NCBI RefSeq assembly: GCF_016862555.1
Contig: NZ_BONE01000013.1
Location: forward strand, 62,001-126,000
Length of the DNA stretch: 64,000 nt
Reading direction: 5' to 3'
From: Asanoa siamensis
GTDB lineage: Bacteria > Actinomycetota > Actinomycetes > Mycobacteriales > Micromonosporaceae
The stretch's first letter is position 1; every line of letters starts with the position of its first letter. Made by a program: the position numbers and the translations under genes. Shown one piece after another: positions 8,898 through 16,445 of the stretch. The notes below the pieces were generated by a model. That model did not search any database. It was not told the DNA's origin and was given only the letters and a program-made list of their open reading frames with translations.

Positions 8898-9404
8898 TCA
8901 GCGTGCTGCGTAGCAGATGACGTAGACCGTGCCCCGGCCCGGCTGGTCGGTCGCGTTGTCGAACGCCGCCCGCCAACCGAGGAAGGCACCGCCCGAGCCG
9001 ACCACCGGCGCGCTCGCCACCAGCGAGACGTTGTCCGAGTCGAGCTCGTGGCCGCCGCCGGTAGGCGTGGTGCCCGTGGGGCAGAACGCGACGATCGACT
9101 CCTCGTCGGCGCGGGCCGGGATCACCTCCGTCTCCGTGATGATGCGGTTGCCGGTCAGGCCCGACGCACCGGGCGGACCCTGCGGACCCCGCGGGCCGCG
9201 TACGTTCCAGAACACCTGCTCCTCCCACCGGGTGCAGTCGCGCGCGCCGGTGTTGATGCGCACCTCACCGGACTTCCTGTTGACGCAGGCGATGATCACG
9301 CCTGCCCCTTCGGACGGCCCGGCCGCGGCGATGCCGCCGAAGACCAGCAGGGCCGCGGCCACGAGGCCGGCGACGCCCAGCGAGCGTCGGGTTGGCGATG
9401 TCAT
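8898..9404 (-). CDS. secreted protein with a short collagen-like segment
   Basis: A 168-residue exported protein. A signal peptide spans residues 1-29 (VAALLVFGGIAAAG). After CVNRKSGEVRI and DCTRWEEQVFWNVRG comes GPRGPQGPPGASG, a run of Gly-X-Y triplets typical of bacterial collagen-like hinges. The C-terminal ~90 residues form an unassigned domain with two Cys. The ATG at 9404 is favoured over an upstream in-frame start because GAGGAG precedes it. Similar actinobacterial proteins are usually annotated as hypothetical or collagen-like. It stands alone between the DUF427 gene and the epoxide hydrolase. No enzymatic role is suggested. Confidence 0.75.
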   Translation of the reverse strand: MTSPTRRSLGVAGLVAAALLVFGGIAAAGPSEGAGVIIACVNRKSGEVRINTGARDCTRWEEQVFWNVRGPRGPQGPPGASGLTGNRIITETEVIPARADEESIVAFCPTGTTPTGGGHELDSDNVSLVASAPVVGSGGAFLGWRAAFDNATDQPGRGTVYVICYAAR

Positions 9405-9496
9405 GGTGCTCTCCTCGAGACGTTGCGGTCGCTCCGGCGGGAAGCTCAAGGCCGGTTATATCGAGGAGAAAGTCCGGATTTGTGTAGCCACTCCGC

Positions 9497-10597
9497 TCAG
9501 AGCCGCGCGGCGAACGTCGTCAGCTCGGCGACGAACGCCTCAGGCTGCTCCCACGCGCCGAAGTGACCGCCCCGCGCGGGCTCGCCCCAGTGGACGATGT
9601 TCGCGAACCGCCGTTCCGCCCACCGCCGCGACGGGCGCGGCACCTCGCGCGGGAACACGGTGCAGCCGGTCGGCACCCGTACCCGATCGGTCGTCTGCGC
9701 GGTGAACCACCGCGACACCTCCGCGATGCTCTCCCGGTAGAGGCGGGTCGACGAGGCCCCGCTGCGGGTCAGCCAGTAGAGCGTGACGTCGTCCAGGACC
9801 TGGTCGCGGGTGAGCACCGTGGACAGGTCGCCGTCGTGGTCGGCCCAGGACCAGATCTTGTCGACGATCCACGCGCACAGGCCGGCGGGGGAGTCCACAA
9901 GGGAGTAGCCGAGCGTCTGCGGCCGGGTCGCGTGCACGACGGAATAGCCGGAATCCGCGGCGCGCACGGCCAGGTCGGCGAGCGCCGCCGCTTCGGCGGG
10001 CGTCGGGTCGTCGTCGGTCGGCGCCACCAACGGGGGTACGAGGTGGAGGCCGATCAACCGCTCCGGCACCTGCAGGGCCAGGCTCGTCGACACGCTCGTG
10101 CCCCAGTCACTGCCCTGCGCGATGAAGCGGTCGTAGCCGAGCGCGCTCATCAAGGCCGCCCACGCCCGCGCGATGCGGTGGATGTCCCAGCCCGGCTCGG
10201 TCGGCTTGCCGCTGAAACCGTAGCCGGGCAGGGACGGGACCACGACGTCGAAGCCGGCCGCGACGAGCGGCGCCACCGCGGCCTCGTACTCGAAGAACGA
10301 TCCTGGCCAGCCGTGCGTCAGCAGCACCGGCAACCCGCCGCCGCGCGCGTGCAGGGCGTGGATCCCGAGCCCGTCGACGGTGACCGTGACCTGCGGGATC
10401 TGGTTGACCCGGTGCTGGGTCGCACGCCAGTCGTAGCCGTCGGCCCAGTAGGAGACCAGATCCCGCAGGTAGTCGAGCGGCACGCCCTGCGCCCACCCGT
10501 CGACCGGCGCCGGCTCCGGCCAGCGGGTGGCCCGGAGCCGGCGCCGCAGGTCGTCCAGGTCGGCCCGCGGCGTGTCGACGCGGTAGGGCGTGACCAC
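9497..10597 (-). CDS. epoxide hydrolase-type alpha/beta hydrolase
   Basis: A 366-residue protein with an N-terminal epoxide hydrolase (EHN) domain of about 105 residues, including WPEPAPVDGWAQG, followed by an alpha/beta hydrolase core. The oxyanion motif is HGWPGS (near 94), the nucleophile Asp lies in QGSDWGTSVS (near 163), and the catalytic His in GGHFGAWEQPE near the C-terminus. This arrangement fits microsomal-type epoxide hydrolases. The GTG start directly abuts the stop of the upstream MDMPI gene (TGAGTG), so translation is coupled. Together with a mycothiol-type enzyme this suggests detoxification or catabolism of an epoxide, which is inference. Confidence 0.85.
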   Translation of the reverse strand: MVTPYRVDTPRADLDDLRRRLRATRWPEPAPVDGWAQGVPLDYLRDLVSYWADGYDWRATQHRVNQIPQVTVTVDGLGIHALHARGGGLPVLLTHGWPGSFFEYEAAVAPLVAAGFDVVVPSLPGYGFSGKPTEPGWDIHRIARAWAALMSALGYDRFIAQGSDWGTSVSTSLALQVPERLIGLHLVPPLVAPTDDDPTPAEAAALADLAVRAADSGYSVVHATRPQTLGYSLVDSPAGLCAWIVDKIWSWADHDGDLSTVLTRDQVLDDVTLYWLTRSGASSTRLYRESIAEVSRWFTAQTTDRVRVPTGCTVFPREVPRPSRRWAERRFANIVHWGEPARGGHFGAWEQPEAFVAELTTFAARL

Positions 10598-11389
10598 TCA
10601 GAAGCCGGGGAACACCCGGCGTAGGTCGTCGAGGGTCAGCGGGCCGTCGAGCTTGACCGGCGCCGCCGCGTGCTCCGTCTTCAGCCGACCGGTGACGAGC
10701 CGTAGCCAGGTCTCGGCGGGTAGCCGCAGCGTGCCGTCGGCCTCGGCGGGCGCGGCGGTCAGCGAGATCTCGGGGCCGAGCACGAGGCCGAACGACTCGG
10801 GCACGTCGGTGAGCTCGACCGCCAGCGTCGCCGCCTTGCCGTCGAGGTGCTCCGGCTTGGCGACCCAGCCGAGCATGTGCGACATCTGGCCGAGCAGCAG
10901 CGGTGCCGCGGCGGCGTCGACGGTGGCCGCCGGGTCGAAGGCGACCGCGACGTCCCAGGCGTGCAGCGCGAACTCGGATAGGCGCATGGTCCCCGACGCG
11001 GCGACGTCGACCGGCGCGGGCATCCACGAGTACGTCACGCGTACGCTCTCGCGCTCCTGCTCGTCGAGCGACTCGTAGCGCTTGACCAGCGCCTCGTTGG
11101 CGGTGAGCACCCAGTCGGCGCGCTCCTGGCGGGAGGCGTCGTCCCACTTGGCCCAGACGCCCTTGTTGAAGTCGCCGTCGGGCGGAGTGCTGCCGGTGAT
11201 GCCGGCCTCCAGCGTCGCGAGGTTGATCTCCGCGCCGCTGCCCAGGTGGCTGAGCACCTGGGAGACGTCCCACTCGGCGGCACCGGAAGGACGGCCGAGG
11301 TCGTCGGCGGTGAACCGGGCGACGGCGGCGGCGAGGTCGTCGTGGCCGCTGCGCAGCACCGCGATGACGCGGTCGGCGGAGGATGCCAT
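10598..11389 (-). CDS. maleylpyruvate isomerase N-terminal domain protein (mycothiol-type)
   Basis: A 263-residue protein with an N-terminal MDMPI/DinB helical bundle and a C-terminal SCP2-like domain (LRLPAETWLRLVTGR near 225). Metal-binding His residues are expected in QVLSHLGSGAEIN (near 45) and in FALHAWDVAVAF (near 140), both visible. The ATG at 11389 has GGAG upstream; the frame extends further but that part looks non-coding. It is the first gene of a two-gene operon with the epoxide hydrolase, directly abutting it. A thiol-dependent isomerase, transferase or ring-opening role is plausible from family knowledge; the substrate is not known. Confidence 0.83.
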   Translation of the reverse strand: MASSADRVIAVLRSGHDDLAAAVARFTADDLGRPSGAAEWDVSQVLSHLGSGAEINLATLEAGITGSTPPDGDFNKGVWAKWDDASRQERADWVLTANEALVKRYESLDEQERESVRVTYSWMPAPVDVAASGTMRLSEFALHAWDVAVAFDPAATVDAAAAPLLLGQMSHMLGWVAKPEHLDGKAATLAVELTDVPESFGLVLGPEISLTAAPAEADGTLRLPAETWLRLVTGRLKTEHAAAPVKLDGPLTLDDLRRVFPGF

Positions 11390-11509
11390 GAGGGTGAGCT
11401 CCAAACGCGAAGGGGGTTGTTCGCGACCGAGCCTATGCCGCCGCTGCCGGAAAGTGTCAGGGGCTGTGGATAGCGTCAGCGTCACCAATGGACGAGGAGG
11501 GGATCGCAG

Positions 11510-11908
11510 ATGCTCCGGGGGATCGCGACGATGAGCTACTGGACCGACGACCTGGCCGCGGCCAAGCGGTGGTATGCCGACCTGCTCGGCATCGAGCCCT
11601 ATTTCGAGGTGCCTGGCGGTTACGCCGAGTTCCGGCTCGGTGACTATCAGCAGGAGCTAGGGCTGATCGACCGGTCGTACGCGCCGGAGGGCACTCCGAC
11701 GGGCGCCGGCGGCGTCGTCGCCTACTGGCACGTCGACGACATCGACGCGGCGCTGGAGCGGCTGACCGCCATGGGCGCGACGGTCCGGGACCAGCCCCGC
11801 GACCGTGGCGAGGGCTTCATCACCGCCACGGTCACGGACCCGTTCGACAACATCCTGGGCATCATGTTCAACCCCCACTACCGCGACGTCCTATCGCGGC
11901 GCGGCTGA
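11510..11908 (+). CDS. VOC family protein (glyoxalase/bleomycin-resistance fold)
   Basis: A 132-residue protein made of one pair of beta-alpha-beta-beta-beta units. It opens with MLRGIATMSYWTDDLAAAKR, has YFEVPGGYAEFRLG at about 37-50, VAYWHVDDIDAAL at about 73 and ends with VTDPFDNILGIMFNP, the usual closing metal-site strand. VOC proteins act as dioxygenases, isomerases or antibiotic-binding proteins, and the fold alone does not decide. It is divergent from the MDMPI-epoxide hydrolase pair and convergent with the GT1 gene 9 bp downstream. Confidence 0.83.
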   Translation: MLRGIATMSYWTDDLAAAKRWYADLLGIEPYFEVPGGYAEFRLGDYQQELGLIDRSYAPEGTPTGAGGVVAYWHVDDIDAALERLTAMGATVRDQPRDRGEGFITATVTDPFDNILGIMFNPHYRDVLSRRG

Positions 11909-11917
11909 CGGCGGCGG

Positions 11918-13018
11918 TCAGCCGAACTTCGCGAAGACGGTCGAGGCGATCTCGGCCGGTGCCGGCATGGCGGCGATCTCGGCGGCCACCTCCGTCGACG
12001 CGGCCCGCAGGCGCGCGTCCTCGATTAGGCGACGCAGGGCCGCCGCGTCGATCCGCTTGACCGGCACCGCCAGACCCGCGCCGCGGTCGGCGATCCGCTG
12101 GCCGTTGTGGGTGCGGTCGCCAGGCCCGGGCGTGAGCAACTGCGGCACACTGGCCGCCAGCGCCGCGAAGATCGTGCCCGCGCCGCCGTGGTGGACGATC
12201 GCGCTCGCCGTCTCCAGGGCCTCCGGCACGGGTGCCCAGCCGACCGCGCGTACGTTCGGCGGCAGGGTCCGGCCACCGACCTTGTCGACGGCGCGGAGCA
12301 GCACGAACTCCGCGTCGACCGACGGTGCCAGGCGGATGATCCGGTCCAGCACCGAGGTCGACCCCGGCCCGGCGATCGTGCTGTGGCTGACCAGGATCCG
12401 GGGGAGCGTCCCCGGTTCACGCAGTGACTGGGGCAGGCTCGCCCCGCCGCCGTAGCCGACCGGCCGCAGCGGCTGGCCGCTCGCGCCCGGCACGACACTG
12501 TCGGGGCTGATCCGCAGCACCGCGGCGCTGGCCGGCACGTCGACCCGCGCCCGCATCTTCGCGGTCGTCACCGACAGCAGCAGCGCGTCGTCGAACAGCG
12601 TGTTGCCGTGCAGCACCGCCGGCACGTCGTGCCGGGCCGCGGCGACCGCACCGGCGCCGCACAGCGGTTCGTGCACGACCACGTCCGGGCGCCACCGGCC
12701 CACCAGCGCGGTGGTCGCCTCGACGAGCCGGTCGTTGACCGCGCCGAAGATGTGGCCGACCGCGTCCGTACCCGCCCGCCCCGCCAGTTCCCGCACCAGC
12801 AACCGCGGCCGGCTCAGCATGGTGCCGAGGGCGATCCGGCCGAAGTTGAACGGCCCGTCGACCACGTCCTCGACCGGGAACCCGGCGGGCGGCCGGGCAG
12901 CGGCGTCGCCGCCGGACGCGACGAGAACGTCGTGTCCGGCGGCGCGCAGCGCCTCCGCCAGCGGAACCATCGGATAGAGGTGACCGATCAGCGGGGCTGC
13001 GACGAACAGGATCCGCAC
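11918..13018 (-). CDS. GT1 (MGT/EryCIII-like) glycosyltransferase
   Basis: A 366-residue GT-B fold glycosyltransferase. The N-terminus VRILFVAAPLIGHLYPMVPL carries the acceptor-domain signature with the catalytic His in GHLYP. The C-terminal nucleotide-sugar domain has SAIVHHGGAGTIFAAL near 280 and LLTPGPGDRTHNGQR near 303, as in macrolide and flavonoid glycosyltransferases. The GTG at 13018 has an AGAGAAGAGGA ribosome site; a much longer frame upstream crosses the neighbouring DoxX-like gene and is not credible. It probably transfers a sugar to a small molecule or lipid. The DUF417 membrane gene lies 17 bp upstream in the same direction. Confidence 0.85.
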   Translation of the reverse strand: MRILFVAAPLIGHLYPMVPLAEALRAAGHDVLVASGGDAAARPPAGFPVEDVVDGPFNFGRIALGTMLSRPRLLVRELAGRAGTDAVGHIFGAVNDRLVEATTALVGRWRPDVVVHEPLCGAGAVAAARHDVPAVLHGNTLFDDALLLSVTTAKMRARVDVPASAAVLRISPDSVVPGASGQPLRPVGYGGGASLPQSLREPGTLPRILVSHSTIAGPGSTSVLDRIIRLAPSVDAEFVLLRAVDKVGGRTLPPNVRAVGWAPVPEALETASAIVHHGGAGTIFAALAASVPQLLTPGPGDRTHNGQRIADRGAGLAVPVKRIDAAALRRLIEDARLRAASTEVAAEIAAMPAPAEIASTVFAKFG

Positions 13019-13035
13019 GGGCTTGGTCCTCTTCT

Positions 13036-13500
13036 CTAGTCGGCGGCGGGCGGCACCAGCCGGGCGCCCAGGGCCCGGGCGGCGACGACGAGACCGGCGG
13101 CGGCGAGCACGATGTCCTTCGCCACATACTGCCCCTCGATCGTCGGTGTGCCGGGGAAAAGGTCGGTGAAGAACAGCAGAAGTGGCGACATGATCCCGAC
13201 CAGGGACGCGGCCAGGACGACCAGACCGGTCTTCAGCAGCCGCCCCGTGACCAGCGTGAGGCCGATGAAGCACTCGGCCACCGCGGTCAGCAGCAGGGCA
13301 CCGGTCCCGCTGACCAGGCCGAGGCTGAGCGTGTCGATCGTCCGGACGACCAGGGCCTCGGCCGGGCTGGCGCCGGGAAAGAACTTGAGCACCCCGAAAC
13401 CGAGGAAGACCAGCCCCAGGCTGACCCGCAGGATGGCGATGCTGTGCCGGGCGAGCAGGTCGGTGAGCCGGCGCTGCGCGGCGATGGCGACCGTTGTCAT
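13036..13500 (-). CDS. DUF417/DoxX-like small membrane protein
   Basis: A 154-residue integral membrane protein with four predicted helices, roughly residues 20-42, 62-85, 88-110 and 125-145. The motif FPGTPTIEGQYVAKDIVL is typical of the YkgB/DUF417 relatives of DoxX, and VFLGFGVLKFFPG lies in helix 1. These proteins are thought to help quinone- or thiol-linked redox chemistry or respond to chlorine stress in E. coli (RclC); that knowledge does not settle the role here. It heads a likely two-gene unit with the GT1 glycosyltransferase. Confidence 0.8.
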   Translation of the reverse strand: MTTVAIAAQRRLTDLLARHSIAILRVSLGLVFLGFGVLKFFPGASPAEALVVRTIDTLSLGLVSGTGALLLTAVAECFIGLTLVTGRLLKTGLVVLAASLVGIMSPLLLFFTDLFPGTPTIEGQYVAKDIVLAAAGLVVAARALGARLVPPAAD

Positions 13501-13680
13501 GACGTCCGTCCCCTCGTGGAAGGTGTTGTCGCATCAGCGTCCCGGCCACGCGGCCGCGGGTCGTCCGGCCCGCGGCGGCGAAACCGGTACGGCATCGGCG
13601 GTACGCACCCTCGGGAGGCGTACGCCACGAGGCGGCCCGCCGCCCCGGAAATGTCGTACCCCGCTGATAGGTTCGGTGCC

Positions 13681-14238
13681 ATGACCAGGGTGATCTTCGG
13701 TATGACCGTCTCGGTCGACGGCTACGTCGAGGACGCGGAGGGCAGCGCCGCGCCGCTCTACCCGGACCTGGCCGAGCTACGCCCGACCCACTACATGACC
13801 GAGATGGTCGACGAGACCGGCGCCGTGCTGATGGGCCGCCGCACGTTCGCGATGGCCGACCCCGACGGCTACGCCGGCGCCTACGAGTTCCAGGTCCCGA
13901 TCTTCGTCGTCACTCACACGCCGCCGGCCACCCACCCCCGCGAGAGCGGCAACCTGACCTTCACGTTCGTCACCGACGGCGTCGAGGCGGCGCTGTCGGC
14001 GGCCAAAGCCGCGGCCGGCGACCGCGACGTCACCGTCGTCGGCGGCATCGACCTGGGCCACCAGTTGCTCACCCGCGGCCTGGTCGACGAGCTACGCCTC
14101 GACGTCATGCCCGTGCTGCTCGGCGGCGGCCGGCGGCTGTTCGAGCCCGACGCCGACCTGGCCGCGCTCGGCCTGCGCAAGACCCGCGTCATCGAGGTCG
14201 GCATGCGCACGTCGCTGCGTTTCACGGTGTCGCGATGA
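13681..14238 (+). CDS. dihydrofolate reductase family protein (RibD C-terminal-like)
   Basis: A 185-residue Rossmann-like reductase of the RibD-C/DHFR superfamily. It opens with MTRVIFGMTVSVDGYVEDAE, has GAVLMGRRTFAMADPDGY near 57 and VTVVGGIDLGHQLLTRGLVDELRLDVMPVLLGGG across about 118-152, the family signature for NADPH binding and dimer contact. Actinobacteria have many such paralogues of unknown substrate, so a folate role is not implied. The ATG at 13681 matches the family start although the frame continues upstream. Its stop overlaps the start of the phosphatase gene (ATGA), so the two are coupled. Confidence 0.87.
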   Translation: MTRVIFGMTVSVDGYVEDAEGSAAPLYPDLAELRPTHYMTEMVDETGAVLMGRRTFAMADPDGYAGAYEFQVPIFVVTHTPPATHPRESGNLTFTFVTDGVEAALSAAKAAAGDRDVTVVGGIDLGHQLLTRGLVDELRLDVMPVLLGGGRRLFEPDADLAALGLRKTRVIEVGMRTSLRFTVSR

Positions 14239-14967
14239 GACACATCGCGTTCGACCGGCTGCACAACTTCCGCGACGTCGGCGGCTATTCCACATCGGAC
14301 GGTGCCACGACCCGCTGGGGCCGGTTCTACCGGTCCGACGGGTTGGGCAAGCTGACGGGCGCCCCCGGACGTGGCGAGGTTCCAGGCCTTGGGCGTCGGC
14401 ACGGTGATCGACCTGCGCTACCCGGAGGAGGTGGCGCGGCGCGGGCGGGTCCCCGAATACGACGGCCTCGCCTACTACAACCTCTCCATCGAGCACCGCC
14501 CGCACAAGCAGGCGACGCTCGCCCGCGACGTCGAGACGGTGCGCTTCCTGGCCGACCGCTACGCGGAGGTCCTGGCCGACGGCGTCGTCGAGATCGCCCA
14601 GGCGCTGTCGGTCATCGCCGCCGCGCGGGACGCGCCGGTCGTGATCCACTGCGCGGCCGGCAAGGACCGCACGGGCCTGCTGACCGCACTGGTGCTGGCC
14701 CTGGTCGGCGTCGGCGACGAGGACATCATCGCCGACTACGCGCTCACCGACCTCGCCGCCGACAGGTTCGTCGCCGACTGGCAGGCCAACGCGGCCAACC
14801 CGCCGATCACCTGGCCCGGCTACGGCCGCGCCCCGGCGGAGGCGATGCGGCTGACGCTCAAGGAGTTGGCCGCCGAATACGGATCGGTGAGCGACTATGC
14901 CCGTGACCGACTAGGCACCGACGACGCCCTGCTGGCCGGGCTGAGGGCCCACCTGCTCGACACGTAG
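14235..14967 (+). pseudogene. tyrosine-protein phosphatase, frameshifted in a C5 run
   Basis: The product would be a ~240-residue tyrosine/serine phosphatase of the Y_phosphatase3 type. The first ~42 codons (MRHIAFDRLHNFRDVGGY...) read in one frame; the rest, from VARFQALGVGTVIDLRY through the catalytic P-loop HCAAGKDRTG (14648-14677) to the stop at 14967, reads one base out of step. Removing one C from the run at 14362-14366 restores LTGAPDVARFQALGV, which matches the family. Both parts are well conserved and the catalytic Cys and Arg are intact, so the lesion is either recent, a sequencing error in a homopolymer, or a slippage site. A GTG at 14371 could start a shortened product. It is coupled to the DHFR-like gene by ATGA. 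Confidence 0.85.
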
Positions 14968-14977
14968 GGTTGGCGGT

Positions 14978-15400
14978 ATGCGGGTGGCGTACGGAGCCGA
15001 CGACGCGAACGAGACCACGCGGGCGGTCCAACAGGCGCTCGCCGACCGGGGCATCGAGGTCGTCGACGTGACCGGCGACCAGCAGTGGCCCGACATCGGC
15101 GCGGCGGTCGGCCGCGCGGTCGCCACCGGCACCGCCGACCTGGGCGTCGTCCTCTGCTGGACGGGCACCGGCACGGCCATCGCGGCCAACAAGATCGCCG
15201 GCGTCCGCGCCGCCCTGGCCTGGGACCCGTGGATCGCCGGCGGCGCCCGCAAGTGGAACGACGCCAACGTCCTCGCGATGAGCCTGAAACGCCTGGCGCC
15301 GGACGTGGCCGTCGAGGTCCTCGCCGCGTTCCTCGACACCCCGGCACCCGACCCGGACGAGGCCGCCAACATCGCCCGCCTCGGAGCCCTCGATGACTGA
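14978..15400 (+). CDS. RpiB/LacA/LacB family sugar-phosphate isomerase
   Basis: A 140-residue protein of the ribose-5-phosphate isomerase B fold. It starts MRVAYGADDANE, has LCWTGTGTAIAANK near 61-74, where RpiB has (I/V)CGTGxGxxIAANK, so the active-site Cys is kept but the next Gly is Trp. RKWNDANVL near 90 replaces the usual RxHNDANVL, losing one His. The changes suggest a divergent isomerase rather than the housekeeping RpiB. It follows the broken phosphatase gene by 10 bp and overlaps the GNAT gene by 8 bp, so it sits in a small operon. Substrate unknown. Confidence 0.82.
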   Translation: MRVAYGADDANETTRAVQQALADRGIEVVDVTGDQQWPDIGAAVGRAVATGTADLGVVLCWTGTGTAIAANKIAGVRAALAWDPWIAGGARKWNDANVLAMSLKRLAPDVAVEVLAAFLDTPAPDPDEAANIARLGALDD

Positions 15401-15824
15401 CCTGCGCCGCGCCACCCCACGTGACCTGGCCGAGATCCTCGCCGACCTCCCGTCGTACTGGGGCGACCGCGACGTCCGCCACCTCCACCACCCGATGTTC
15501 GTCCGCGAGTTCGGCGACACCGCGTTCGTCTCGGGCGACGTCGACGGCTACCTGTTCGGCTTCGTGGCACCGGCCCACATCGGCTACATCCACGCGGTCG
15601 CGGTCCACCGACGCCGCCGCGGCACGGGTGTCGGCCGCCACCTGCACACGGCCTTCGCCGCAGCGGCCCGCGCCCGCGGCGCCACCCGCCTCAAGGCCAT
15701 CACGGGCCCGGCCAACGCGGAATCGATCCAGTTCCACGAACGGATCGGCTTCAAAGCCGACCTGGTCACCGACTACAGCGGCCCCGGCCAGGATCGCGTC
15801 GTGCTCACCCGCGACCTGCCATAG
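15393..15824 (+). CDS. GNAT family N-acetyltransferase
   Basis: A 143-residue acetyltransferase with the acetyl-CoA pyrophosphate loop RRRRGTGVGRHLH (motif R/QxxGxG/A) near residue 75 and the closing AITGPANAESIQFHERIGF near 97-115. The N-terminal half (MTDLRRATPRDLAEILADLP) carries the acceptor site, which cannot be assigned. It overlaps the RpiB-like gene by 8 bp and is probably the last gene of the DHFR-phosphatase-RpiB-GNAT operon. Confidence 0.87.
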   Translation: MTDLRRATPRDLAEILADLPSYWGDRDVRHLHHPMFVREFGDTAFVSGDVDGYLFGFVAPAHIGYIHAVAVHRRRRGTGVGRHLHTAFAAAARARGATRLKAITGPANAESIQFHERIGFKADLVTDYSGPGQDRVVLTRDLP

Positions 15825-15939
15825 AAATCAAGCGGTCCCGGGTCCGTCGTCGGCACGACCGTCGCTCCCGCCGGACACCGCTTCGCTGCCATCTCCGCGC
15901 CCGGTCACCGTTGACCCGAACCGATGAACAGACCGCGGT

Positions 15940-16413
15940 TCAGGCCGCCGTATGCGCTTTCAGTGCCCTCCGCACCCACGTCGAGACCGCCGATCCACCC
16001 GGCAGGTCCGTCAGGTCAATGGCCACCCACCGAGCTTCGGCGATCTCTCCGTTGCGCACCAGGCCGTCCGAGACGGCATGTGCGACGACAACTTTCTGGT
16101 AGCGCTGTCTGCCCTCGGCCGTCGTCAGGTGTTCCTCCAGCAGAAGCGCGCACGACCTGAGCGCGAGGCCCAGTTCCTCCATGCACTCGCGCCGGGCCGC
16201 CTGCTCGGGCGTCTCCCGGGTCGGCCGGTATCCGCCTCCCGGCAGCCTCCACAACGACCGGTTGCCGTAGCTGTGTCGGACGAGGAGCACCCGCCCAGCG
16301 TCCGACGGGTGAATGATCAGGGCCTTTACGCCGAAGGTCGTCGGCTTGACGATCCGCCGGTAGACCTTCCGGATGCGATAGAGGGGCCCGAACGCGTACG
16401 GAGGAATCCTCAC
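15940..16413 (-). CDS. Nudix hydrolase
   Basis: A 157-residue pyrophosphohydrolase. The Nudix box is complete, spanning about residues 61-83 (G-x5-E-x7-RE-x2-EE-x-GL: it starts GYRPTRE and ends ECMEELGL). The N-terminus MRIPPYAFGPLYRIRKVYRR is basic and precedes the sheet strand GVKALIIHP. The GTG at 16413 is used as start; no strong ribosome site helps decide. It lies 32 bp downstream of the EI gene of the PTS operon on the same strand and may be read through from it, though a functional link is not evident. Confidence 0.85.
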   Translation of the reverse strand: MRIPPYAFGPLYRIRKVYRRIVKPTTFGVKALIIHPSDAGRVLLVRHSYGNRSLWRLPGGGYRPTRETPEQAARRECMEELGLALRSCALLLEEHLTTAEGRQRYQKVVVAHAVSDGLVRNGEIAEARWVAIDLTDLPGGSAVSTWVRRALKAHTAA

Positions 16414-16445
16414 GCGGCCATGATCCCGGAGGGCGGCATCCGGGG

